This document shows positions 1 through 5,362 of a stretch of 11,796 nt of DNA, one piece after another. Position 1 is the stretch's first letter. The number at the start of each line of letters is the position of its first letter. Location: NCBI GenBank assembly GCA_934718145.1, contig CAKUZC010000022.1, positions 1 to 11,796 of the forward strand, given 5' to 3'. The position numbers and the translations under genes were made by a program. The notes under the pieces were generated by a model. It saw nothing but the letters and a program-made list of their open reading frames with translations. It ran no database searches and had not been told where the DNA came from. This stretch comes from an uncultured Eubacteriales bacterium (GTDB lineage: Bacteria; Bacillota; Clostridia; Oscillospirales; Acutalibacteraceae).

Positions 1-336
1 TGAGGCACCATTTGAATAGTTCTCTGAGGCATCATTTGGACAGCTCCTTGAGGCACCATTTGAATAGTTCCCTGAGGCATCATTTGGACAGCTCCTTGAG
101 GCACCATTTGAATAGTTCCCTGAGGTACCATTGGGACAGTTCCTTGAGGAAATATTGGAATAGTTCCCTGAGGCATCATTTGGACAGCTCCTTGAGGCAC
201 CATTTGAATAGTTCTCTGAGGCATCATTTGGACAGCTCCTTGAGGCACCATTTGAATAGTTCCCTGAGGAAACATTGGGACAGTTCCTTGAGGCACCATT
301 TGAATAGTTCCCTGAGGTACCATTTGGACAGCTCCT
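1..336 (-). repeat. 24-bp tandem repeat, 14 units, inside the secreted repeat protein
   Basis: Fourteen head-to-tail 24-bp units begin at position 1 and end at 336, and the array may continue beyond the window. Each unit encodes eight residues. Two unit types (TIQMVPQG and AVQMMPQG) mostly alternate, giving a 48-bp higher-order period, with a few divergent units (for example IPIFPQ and VPMFPQ). The array keeps the reading frame, so copy number changes would lengthen or shorten the stalk without a frameshift. Confidence 0.95.
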
Positions 337-725
337 GAAAGAGGTGGCTTCGGCGTAGTCAAATTAGTTTTTGAACGTTTTTTAGTTGGAGCACTTTTCG
401 AGCTTTTTCCAGCCTGAGATTTGCTCTTTTTAGTAACTCTTGAACGTTTTTTAGTTTGGCAAGATGTGCTCTGTACAGTTTGAACCTGAGTCCCATCCGA
501 AACCGGCACACTTGGCGGATTAGCCGGTACAGCTTCTCGTCGTTCACTTTGAGCGGTGTTTGAATTGTTTTGAACCGCAGGTACATTTGTCGCAGTTTGA
601 ACTTGAGTTCTATCAGAAATAGGCACATCCTTCTTTTGTTCATTATCACTGTTTATAGCTCCGACAGATGGTAACATATTCGCAACTAACAGTGCTCCTG
701 CTATAATTTTTCGTTTAATTGACAT
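1..725 (-). CDS. Secreted PQG-repeat protein, 3' part beyond window
   Basis: The frame stays open from an ATG at 723-725 to the window edge, giving about 241 residues with no stop. The start MSIKRKIIAGALLVANMLP followed by SVGA is a clear Sec signal peptide, probably cut after residue 23. Next comes a Gln/Thr/Val-rich stretch with two related VPxSDxTQVQT blocks, then a basic segment (KKRSR, KKSKS, KKRSK; residues about 95-125), then an 8-residue repeat of the form PQG(T/A)(I/V)QM(V/M) reaching the edge. The start is set by TAGGAG 12 nt upstream and by near identity with the start region of the next gene (858..2213). The missing C-terminus probably carries the USP-like domain seen in its neighbours; that is inference. 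Plus-strand and other-frame ORFs here are shadows of the repeat. Confidence 0.85.
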   Translation of the reverse strand, partial: MSIKRKIIAGALLVANMLPSVGAINSDNEQKKDVPISDRTQVQTATNVPAVQNNSNTAQSERREAVPANPPSVPVSDGTQVQTVQSTSCQTKKRSRVTKKSKSQAGKSSKSAPTKKRSKTNLTTPKPPLSGAVQMVPQGTIQMVPQGTVPMFPQGTIQMVPQGAVQMMPQRTIQMVPQGAVQMMPQGTIPIFPQGTVPMVPQGTIQMVPQGAVQMMPQGTIQMVPQGAVQMMPQRTIQMVP

Positions 726-764
726 GATTAAAATACACTCCTACAATCTTTTGATTATAATACT

Positions 765-793
765 ATTATATCATATTTATAAATAAAAATCAA
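765..793 (-). promoter_or_regulatory. Sigma-A-type promoter for the PQG-repeat gene
   Basis: Read on the minus strand: TTGATT, 17-nt spacer ending in TGA, then TATAAT. The TG one base before the -10 makes it an extended -10 promoter. It lies 40 nt upstream of the ATG, with TAGGAG between them. Confidence 0.75.
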
Positions 794-820
794 CACTATT
801 TTAACATGTAAGATAAGTAT

Positions 821-847
821 AAAAATAGCCCCGACAAATTGTCGAGG
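821..847 (-). terminator. Rho-independent terminator after the Pro-repeat pseudo-USP gene
   Basis: On the minus strand CCTCGACA, loop ATT, TGTCGGGG (8 pairs, one G-T) is followed by CTATTTTTAT. It begins 10 nt after the stop at 858. Confidence 0.85.
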
Positions 848-857
848 TTTAAAATTA

Positions 858-2213
858 TTATCTTTTATGATATACCAAACTAAATGCTTTTGCAGAAAGT
901 AATACAGCCTCATGTTCGCAGAGAACTTTAACTCCACGGTTACTGTATTCATACCAATTGCCATCTTCTTGCTTAATAACCGTACAAACATTTTTTACAT
1001 CCGTATCTAAACACGAAAAACAAACCAAATCATAAATAAGACCATTTTTAGGTTTCAGTTCCAATAAATTTGTCAACATACAACCTGAAAAATAAAAAGC
1101 CTCTTTAGGGTTAATATCTACTATTACAGTGTCTTTAGAAACATTACATTCTCCTAATCTAACTGAATTAATACCAAAAGGATTATTTATATCAAAAGCT
1201 AATAAATCGATTAAATTATTTTCAGGACCTAATATATCTCTAAAAAATTGTTGAATAGAATTTAATGGCTTATCATCTCCAATAAAATTATTAAGATATG
1301 TTACACCTTGCATATATTTTTCATTTTCAAACGGTGATATTCCATCCATAATATCTAACAAATATAATAAAGCATCCTGAGGCGGCGTCAAATTAGGTGC
1401 ACTCGACCCTAATAATTCTTTTAATCCTTTACAACTGTAAGCCCTGTATACAACATTTATAAGAAATGGATTACATCCATATGGTAAAGGAACACGCATA
1501 AAATTAAACATTCCGGTAGCATTAAGTGTTTGAGTAACGGGTACACTAACTGCGGGGTTTATGACTGGTAAAGTAACTCTTTGCGGAACAAATATAGGTT
1601 CCTGTGGCACAGCCTGAATTGCTATTGACGGAACTGGAAAAGCGCCGGGTTGAGCAGCTTGTGCAGCAGCTGGTGGATCAGGAAAAACTTCTGGCATTGT
1701 GGCTTGAGCAGCTACCTGTGGAATATAAAAAACTTCCGGTTGAGCAGCGGCTTGCGCAGCGGCTGTCGGAACCGAAGGAGCCCCAGGTTGAGCCGTTTGT
1801 ACAGTAGCTGGCGGACCAGGAAAGATTCCTGGCATTATGGCTTGAGCAGCTGCCTGTGGAACGTAAAAAACTTCCGGTTGAGCAGCAGCTTGCGCAGTGG
1901 CTGTCGGAACCGAAGGAGCCCCAGGTTGAGCGGTTTGTGCAGTAGCTGGCGGACCAGGTAAAATTTCTGGCATTGCAGTCTGAGTTGCTGATGGCTGAAT
2001 TGGAACAATCCCTAGTTGATTGGTTTGAGCATCTAACTGTGGAACGTAAAAAAATTCTGGTCGAGTGACTTGTGCAGCAGCCTGTGGAATCGGAGCAGCA
2101 CCTGGTTGTGCAACTTGAGCAGCAGTTGGCGGTGGAACTAAAACATTTTGCTGTTGACCATTATTGTTTTCCATAGCTCCAACGAGCGGAAACATATTTG
2201 TAGCTAACAGCAC
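858..2213 (-). CDS. Pro/Ala/Gln-repeat pseudo-USP; N-terminal start out of frame
   Basis: This 451-residue frame begins at a poor GTG that touches its only SD-like sequence. The natural start, by comparison with 1..725, is the ATG at 2240-2242, which is out of frame because of an A9 run (see 2214..2242). One extra A would give MSIKKKIIAGVLLATNMFP, a good signal peptide. Residues about 25-215 are a Pro/Ala/Gln-rich stalk with 46-residue repeats. Residues about 240-451 match the USP-like domain of the neighbours: LPYGCNPFLINVVYRAY aligns with the Cys box (Pro249 in place of Cys), and DGNWYEYSNRGV aligns with the C-terminal element (Asn in place of Asp). The GHY motif is absent. It is probably exported when in frame, and catalytically dead. 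A decayed pseudogene cannot be excluded, but the remaining 451 codons are intact. Confidence 0.75.
   Translation of the reverse strand: MLLATNMFPLVGAMENNNGQQQNVLVPPPTAAQVAQPGAAPIPQAAAQVTRPEFFYVPQLDAQTNQLGIVPIQPSATQTAMPEILPGPPATAQTAQPGAPSVPTATAQAAAQPEVFYVPQAAAQAIMPGIFPGPPATVQTAQPGAPSVPTAAAQAAAQPEVFYIPQVAAQATMPEVFPDPPAAAQAAQPGAFPVPSIAIQAVPQEPIFVPQRVTLPVINPAVSVPVTQTLNATGMFNFMRVPLPYGCNPFLINVVYRAYSCKGLKELLGSSAPNLTPPQDALLYLLDIMDGISPFENEKYMQGVTYLNNFIGDDKPLNSIQQFFRDILGPENNLIDLLAFDINNPFGINSVRLGECNVSKDTVIVDINPKEAFYFSGCMLTNLLELKPKNGLIYDLVCFSCLDTDVKNVCTVIKQEDGNWYEYSNRGVKVLCEHEAVLLSAKAFSLVYHKR
1560..1973 (-). repeat. 138-bp tandem repeats encoding a 46-residue Pro/Ala/Gln unit
   Basis: Units start at MPEILPGPP (from 1973), MPGIFPGPP (from 1835) and MPEVFPDPP (from 1697), exactly 138 bp apart. 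The first two are nearly identical; the third diverges toward its end. A degenerate earlier unit lies at about 1974-2130. Shared blocks include QPGAPSVPTA and AAQPEVFYVPQ. Confidence 0.9.
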
Positions 2214-2242
2214 TCCTGCTATAATTTTTTTTTAATTGACAT
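2214..2242 (-). other. Disrupted start: ATG plus A9 homopolymer (candidate phase-variable or slippage site)
   Basis: The ATG at 2240-2242, preceded by TAGGAG (2255-2260, 12 nt away), reads MSIKKKL and then TAG. The cause is nine T on the plus strand at 2225-2233, that is A9 in the mRNA. In the paralogue at 1..725 the equivalent stretch is ten bases (AAACGAAAAA), which keeps the frame. An A10 tract would join this ATG to the long frame and restore a signal peptide. Slipped-strand mutation, RNA polymerase slippage or a homopolymer sequencing error would all fit. Confidence 0.8.
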
Positions 2243-2286
2243 GATTGAAACATACTCCTATTACTTATTTTTTAATTCATAATATT

Positions 2287-2315
2287 ATCATATCATATTC
2301 TTTAGTATAAAACAA
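2287..2315 (-). promoter_or_regulatory. Sigma-A-type promoter for the Pro-repeat pseudo-USP gene
   Basis: Minus strand: TTGTTT, 17-nt spacer ending in TGA, TATGAT. It has the same layout and distance to the SD as the promoter at 765..793, which fits duplication of the whole start region. Confidence 0.7.
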
Positions 2316-2381
2316 TATAATTTTAACATTTAAATTGTATGGTAAGGAATTTTTGAAATATAACTCTTAATTAAAACATAA

Positions 2382-2405
2382 TAAAAAACCACCCGTCTTG
2401 GGTGG
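2382..2405 (-). terminator. Rho-independent terminator after the coiled-coil gene
   Basis: Minus strand: CCACCC, loop AAGAC, GGGTGG, then TTTTTTATTAT. It is about 60 nt downstream of the stop at 2465, a longer gap than for the other genes here. Confidence 0.88.
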
Positions 2406-2464
2406 ATTATATTCATGAATTTTACATATCTCAGAGCGATAATCAATTCTTAATTGGGAATTTC

Positions 2465-2899
2465 TCATTCAAGAGTTTCAGAGTCTTCCTGTTCTTCATC
2501 TTCTTCGTCTGTAATTTCAAGCATATTTTCAAATTTTTTGTTTATGTGACCACTTACTTTTAAATAAATTTTATTTTTAGCTAGTGAAGGCATTAAACGC
2601 GTAGGTATATATTTTTTTGATTTAGTTAATAATTCTTTTATTTCTTTTTGTTTCTTTAAACATTCTTGTTCTGTTAAAGTTTTATCATTAAAATCATCAT
2701 ATGCTGTGTCAAACTTCGTAATTACGGCTTCCATTTGACGTTCTATTTCTTTTTTGCGGTTTTCATTTTTATAGTATGCTTTATTAGAGAGCGTTTTTTT
2801 AAGTACGGCTCTATACGCTATTAATTCCATTAGAGCGTACTCAAGTTTTTTTCGTGCTTTCTCTAAGTTTTTTTCTGAATTTTTTTGACGGGGAAGCAT
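2465..2899 (-). CDS. Small charged coiled-coil protein, unknown function
   Basis: The 144-residue protein starts at ATG 2897-2899, chosen because AGGAG lies 8 nt upstream; a GTG nine bases further up overlaps the SD and is unlikely. There is no signal peptide or membrane segment, so it is probably cytoplasmic. Residues about 5-100 are Lys/Glu-rich with heptad-like spacing of hydrophobics (EKARKKLEYALMELI, KEIERQMEAV, KKQKEIKELL), suggesting helical coiled coil. The C-terminus is strongly acidic (TDEEDEEQEDSE). No family is recognised. It sits among the USP-like genes but shows none of their landmarks, and has its own terminator. It could be a chaperone-like or regulatory partner, but nothing in the sequence shows this. 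Confidence 0.8.
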   Translation of the reverse strand: MLPRQKNSEKNLEKARKKLEYALMELIAYRAVLKKTLSNKAYYKNENRKKEIERQMEAVITKFDTAYDDFNDKTLTEQECLKKQKEIKELLTKSKKYIPTRLMPSLAKNKIYLKVSGHINKKFENMLEITDEEDEEQEDSETLE

Positions 2900-2934
2900 A
2901 AAAATCACTCCTATTCTTATAAAGTATTATTTGC

Positions 2935-2944
2935 GTTTCGAAAC
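2935..2944. promoter_or_regulatory. Palindrome GTTTCGAAAC upstream of the coiled-coil gene
   Basis: A perfect 10-bp palindrome 36 nt upstream of the ATG at 2899. A TTGACT lies upstream on the minus strand (2972-2977), followed by an AT dinucleotide run containing TATAAT, but the spacing between them (11 nt) is too short for a standard promoter. The palindrome could be an operator; this is weakly supported. Confidence 0.3.
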
Positions 2945-3025
2945 ACAGTAACATTATATATATATATTAAGTCAAGTATTTTTTATAAAAATAATATAAA
3001 ATTTTAATTCAATAAATTTTCGCAA

Positions 3026-3059
3026 TAAAAAAATAAACGCTCCGATATTATGTCGAAGC
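3026..3059 (-). terminator. Rho-independent terminator after pseudo-USP 3074..3976
   Basis: Minus strand: GCTTCGA, 7-nt loop, TCGGAGC (one G-T pair), then GTTTATTTTTTT. The hairpin starts 14 nt after the stop. Confidence 0.8.
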
Positions 3060-3073
3060 TTAAAAATTTCGTA

Positions 3074-3976
3074 CTATACTCTACTATATACCAAATTCCA
3101 TCCGGAAATACTTGCAATTCTTGCTACTTCATCCTCAGAAACTTTTTTTATATTTTCTCCTCTGCAAACACACCACTCACCATTTTCGTTTCTCACATAA
3201 CTCACCAAAACATTTTCATCATCCGGTTGTTTTCTTTCCCAAGACGATACATATGAAAGATTATACTCTCTGCCGGTGGATTTATCATTGAACTTCAAAA
3301 TATTTTTTATTTGTAGATTGGATAAGCAAGGAACTATTTTACCAGATACATCTCTTCTGTCAATGCTTACTAAAAATTCATCTGAACTAGGAGTACTGAT
3401 CTTTTTTTGATTTAAATAATCGTATAAATCCGTAAACTTTTCTCCTTCATTAATATTGACACAAACTTCCGGAATATTTCCTAAATACTTTATCATTATC
3501 TTAATAAATGCTTCATTTATATCTGATTTATTTCTCTTTTTTGTATTTCCTTTAGGGTCGAGAGTACAATAGGCTAATGCAATATTTTTAGGATTGTAAG
3601 AATTAATTCCGTTTATTATTCCAAACAAATATCCAACTGCTCTAATTTGATTATCTTTTACATTAGGTTCATTATACATTGAAAGTCTCACACCTTTGAA
3701 AGCATAGAGAATGTAAATTACCCTACTTATAAATCCATGATCTCCTAAATCCGGAAGTCCCTTTTTTAAATTTACATTATTGTAAAAATTTTGATATTTA
3801 TCTCCTTCTGCCGATATTTTAGAGCTCTTTAATTCACTGTTTCTGTCAACAAAGCGATGAATACCGGATTTACAATCAGCATCATTTTGCAGATTTGTTT
3901 GTTTTTTATCTCCTTCGGCACAAACTAAAGGAGTCATAACGAGTGTTGATAAAGTTAAAGCTAAAAATTTTTTCAT
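3074..3976 (-). CDS. Secreted pseudo-USP protein, short form A
   Basis: A 300-residue protein with a Sec signal peptide (MKKFLALTLSTLVMTPLVCA, probable cut after residue 20) and a short N-terminal region with no repeats. The USP-like domain runs from residue about 73 to the end. LPDLGDHGFISRVIYILY aligns with the Cys box of the active paralogue (GITNPGNMCYMNAAIQQLY) and has Gly81 where the catalytic Cys should be. YLFGIINGIN matches YLFSIISGKE. At the C-terminus YNLSYVSSW, LVSYVRNENGEW and NLVYSRV follow the USP C-terminal pattern, but GHY is replaced by NVL and the Asp by Gly. It is therefore predicted inactive; a ubiquitin-fold binding role is possible but unproven. It is the closest neighbour in sequence to 4114..5010, so the two look like a tandem duplication. 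GAGG lies 11 nt before the ATG. Confidence 0.88.
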   Translation of the reverse strand: MKKFLALTLSTLVMTPLVCAEGDKKQTNLQNDADCKSGIHRFVDRNSELKSSKISAEGDKYQNFYNNVNLKKGLPDLGDHGFISRVIYILYAFKGVRLSMYNEPNVKDNQIRAVGYLFGIINGINSYNPKNIALAYCTLDPKGNTKKRNKSDINEAFIKIMIKYLGNIPEVCVNINEGEKFTDLYDYLNQKKISTPSSDEFLVSIDRRDVSGKIVPCLSNLQIKNILKFNDKSTGREYNLSYVSSWERKQPDDENVLVSYVRNENGEWCVCRGENIKKVSEDEVARIASISGWNLVYSRV

Positions 3977-4012
3977 ATTATTTACATCCTCATTTAATAT
4001 TATTTCTTATCT

Positions 4013-4041
4013 ATTATATCATGGTTATTACAGAAAAACAA
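4013..4041 (-). promoter_or_regulatory. Sigma-A-type promoter for pseudo-USP 3074..3976
   Basis: Minus strand: TTGTTT, 17-nt spacer ending in TGA, TATAAT (extended -10). Predicted leader is about 30 nt. Confidence 0.78.
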
Positions 4042-4071
4042 TAAGTTTTTAATAATTTTAAAATGATTAAT

Positions 4072-4099
4072 AAAAAAATATCCCAGCTTAATGCTGAGA
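4072..4099 (-). terminator. Rho-independent terminator after pseudo-USP 4114..5010
   Basis: Minus strand: TCTCAGC, short loop, GCTGGGA (one G-T pair), then TATTTTTTTATT. It starts 14 nt after the stop. Confidence 0.82.
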
Positions 4100-4113
4100 C
4101 ATTGTGAAATAAC

Positions 4114-5010
4114 TTATGCTTTTTTGTTATATATAAAATCAAATCCGGAACAAGCACTCTTTGATACAACCTCTAAAACTGTAACTTTCTGCACATATCC
4201 ATGTCCGTACTTGTACCAATTTCCATCGTCCTGTTTGATATAGTGTACCAAAGCCTCGCTTTCATACGGTTCTTCTTTCGACAAGGAAGAAAAATAAGAA
4301 AGTTCGTATTTATTACCACTTTTATCAGTCAACTCATAAAAATTACATAAAGCTAAACCACTTAAAGACCTTACACACATTCCAAATAAATTCTTCCTAT
4401 ATACATTGAAAATAAGTGACTCTTCTGAATTTTCAAATCCGTTTCTTAAAAGGTATCCATTAAAATCGAATAGAGGTTCACTTTCTTGAACAACAACATC
4501 TAAAACTGCCGAACTTTTAAGGTACTTTGAAACAACTTTACAGAAAAATTTATTGAGGCTATCTGTATTGTACTTTAGTGTTTTTCCTTCGCTGTCAAGT
4601 TTTGAATACGCTGAAGCTATAACTGCGTTGTCGTAAACTTTTCGACCTTCTATTATTTCAAAAAGATCTCTCAAAGCTTTTACTTTTGAATTTTTTGTTT
4701 TCAAATCTGCATATATTCCGTTTTTTACACCTTTTAAACTATAAAGTCTGTAAACCAATCTCCTTATAAAACCGTGGTCGCCTAAATCCGGAAGAGATCT
4801 TTTAAAAGGAGAATATACCAAAGCATCTCTTGCATACGAACTCTTCCAAATTTCCGGAACTTGAGCAGTACTTTCATATTGATAAAACTGTCCCTTAACA
4901 CCTACAGAAGAATTTGAATAACCTTTACCACCACTTTTTACTGCACTTACTACCGGTAAAAAACTCATCATTGTTAAAGTTCCGGCTAAAATTCTTTTTT
5001 TCAATTTCAT
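4114..5010 (-). CDS. Secreted pseudo-USP protein, short form B
   Basis: The start is taken as ATG 5008-5010, giving 298 residues that begin with the signal peptide MKLKKRILAGTLTMMSFLP and VVSA, cut after about residue 23. A GTG seven codons upstream lies at the edge of the GAGGGTGA ribosome binding site and is unlikely. The mature protein has a short Ser/Gly-rich spacer and then the USP-like domain from residue about 72. LPDLGDHGFIRRLVYRLYSLKGV is the Cys-box equivalent, with Gly80 for the Cys. At the C-terminus YELSYFSS, LVHYIKQDDGNWYKYGHGYV and FDFIYNKK fit the USP fold pattern, but the GHY is replaced by EAL and the Asp by His. It is predicted inactive. Paralogous to 3074..3976, with its own promoter and terminator. 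Confidence 0.87.
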   Translation of the reverse strand: MKLKKRILAGTLTMMSFLPVVSAVKSGGKGYSNSSVGVKGQFYQYESTAQVPEIWKSSYARDALVYSPFKRSLPDLGDHGFIRRLVYRLYSLKGVKNGIYADLKTKNSKVKALRDLFEIIEGRKVYDNAVIASAYSKLDSEGKTLKYNTDSLNKFFCKVVSKYLKSSAVLDVVVQESEPLFDFNGYLLRNGFENSEESLIFNVYRKNLFGMCVRSLSGLALCNFYELTDKSGNKYELSYFSSLSKEEPYESEALVHYIKQDDGNWYKYGHGYVQKVTVLEVVSKSACSGFDFIYNKKA

Positions 5011-5048
5011 ATTTACTATATTCACCCTCACAAATTTTAACTTAAATT

Positions 5049-5077
5049 ATTATAACATACTTTTTAATGTAAATCAA
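5049..5077 (-). promoter_or_regulatory. Sigma-A-type promoter for pseudo-USP 4114..5010
   Basis: Minus strand: TTGATT, 17-nt spacer ending in TGT, TATAAT (extended -10). Confidence 0.75.
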
Positions 5078-5115
5078 TAATAATACAATAATTTTATATT
5101 ATAATTAAAACGAAA

Positions 5116-5145
5116 TTGACTTCTAGTGAAAAAATATGGTAATAT
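5116..5145 (+). promoter_or_regulatory. Candidate distal promoter for the plus-strand coiled-coil pseudo-USP
   Basis: TTGACT, 18-nt spacer, TAATAT. It would give a leader of roughly 210 nt. The 331-nt gap 5032..5362 otherwise holds the divergent promoter (5049..5077), an orphan AAGGAG at 5169-5174 with no start codon at useful distance, a second candidate promoter and a palindrome; no gene was found in it. Confidence 0.55.
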
Positions 5146-5229
5146 GAAGGGTATTGATTCAAAAACATAAGGAGTACATACAAAAATTTAACTTTATCCA
5201 TTGATAGAGTCGTAATATTTAAAACATTT

Positions 5230-5259
5230 TTGAAACAGAAAAATTTATATAAATAAAAT
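5230..5259 (+). promoter_or_regulatory. Candidate proximal promoter for the plus-strand gene
   Basis: TTGAAA, 18-nt spacer, TAAAAT in a very AT-rich stretch. It would give a leader of about 95 nt. Weaker than the distal candidate because such matches are common at this base composition. Confidence 0.35.
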
Positions 5260-5326
5260 ACAACTATAAGAAATTTTAAAAAATTACCTAAAATTTAACA
5301 AACCTATGCACCGACAAAGCAAAAAC

Positions 5327-5343
5327 TGTAAATTAAATTTACA
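5327..5343. promoter_or_regulatory. 17-bp perfect palindrome TGTAAATTAAATTTACA before the RBS
   Basis: Two 8-bp arms (TGTAAATT and AATTTACA) around one A, ending 7 nt before TAGGAG (5351-5356). The one-base centre cannot form a good RNA hairpin, which favours a dimeric protein-binding site in DNA. It lies in the leader, downstream of both candidate promoters, where a repressor could act as a roadblock. Confidence 0.45.
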
Positions 5344-5362
5344 ACGTAAATAGGAGATTACT

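Noticed and set aside
1..336. Possible CRISPR array
   Set aside because: Units are contiguous 24-bp repeats with no unique spacers and keep a reading frame.
12..338. Plus-strand ORF of SSLRHHL repeats
   Set aside because: It is the reverse frame of the 24-bp repeat that encodes the PQG stalk on the minus strand; the minus frame has a signal peptide, RBS and promoter.
390..500. Nuclear localisation-like basic clusters (KKRSR, KKRSK)
   Set aside because: Lys/Arg-rich linkers are common in bacterial stalks, and without evidence of delivery to host cells the match is not meaningful.
359..649. Minus-strand ORF of 96 codons
   Set aside because: Out of frame with the secreted protein 1..725, lacking a ribosome binding site; Lys/Leu-rich composition is typical of a shadow frame.
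1604..1961. Plus-strand ORFs over the Pro-repeat gene
   Set aside because: Shadows of the 138-bp repeats; no promoter or RBS.
2411..2425. Small palindrome ATTCATGAAT in the gap after the coiled-coil gene
   Set aside because: Short, AT-rich and expected by chance; no link to a promoter.
3917..3976. Lipoprotein signal in the 300-residue pseudo-USP (PLVC)
   Set aside because: The residue before Cys is Val, not Gly/Ala/Ser, so the lipobox is poor; an ordinary signal peptidase site after VCA is more likely.
5169..5174. Orphan AAGGAG as the start of a leader peptide
   Set aside because: No ATG, GTG or TTG lies at a usable distance downstream; it may be chance or a decayed start.
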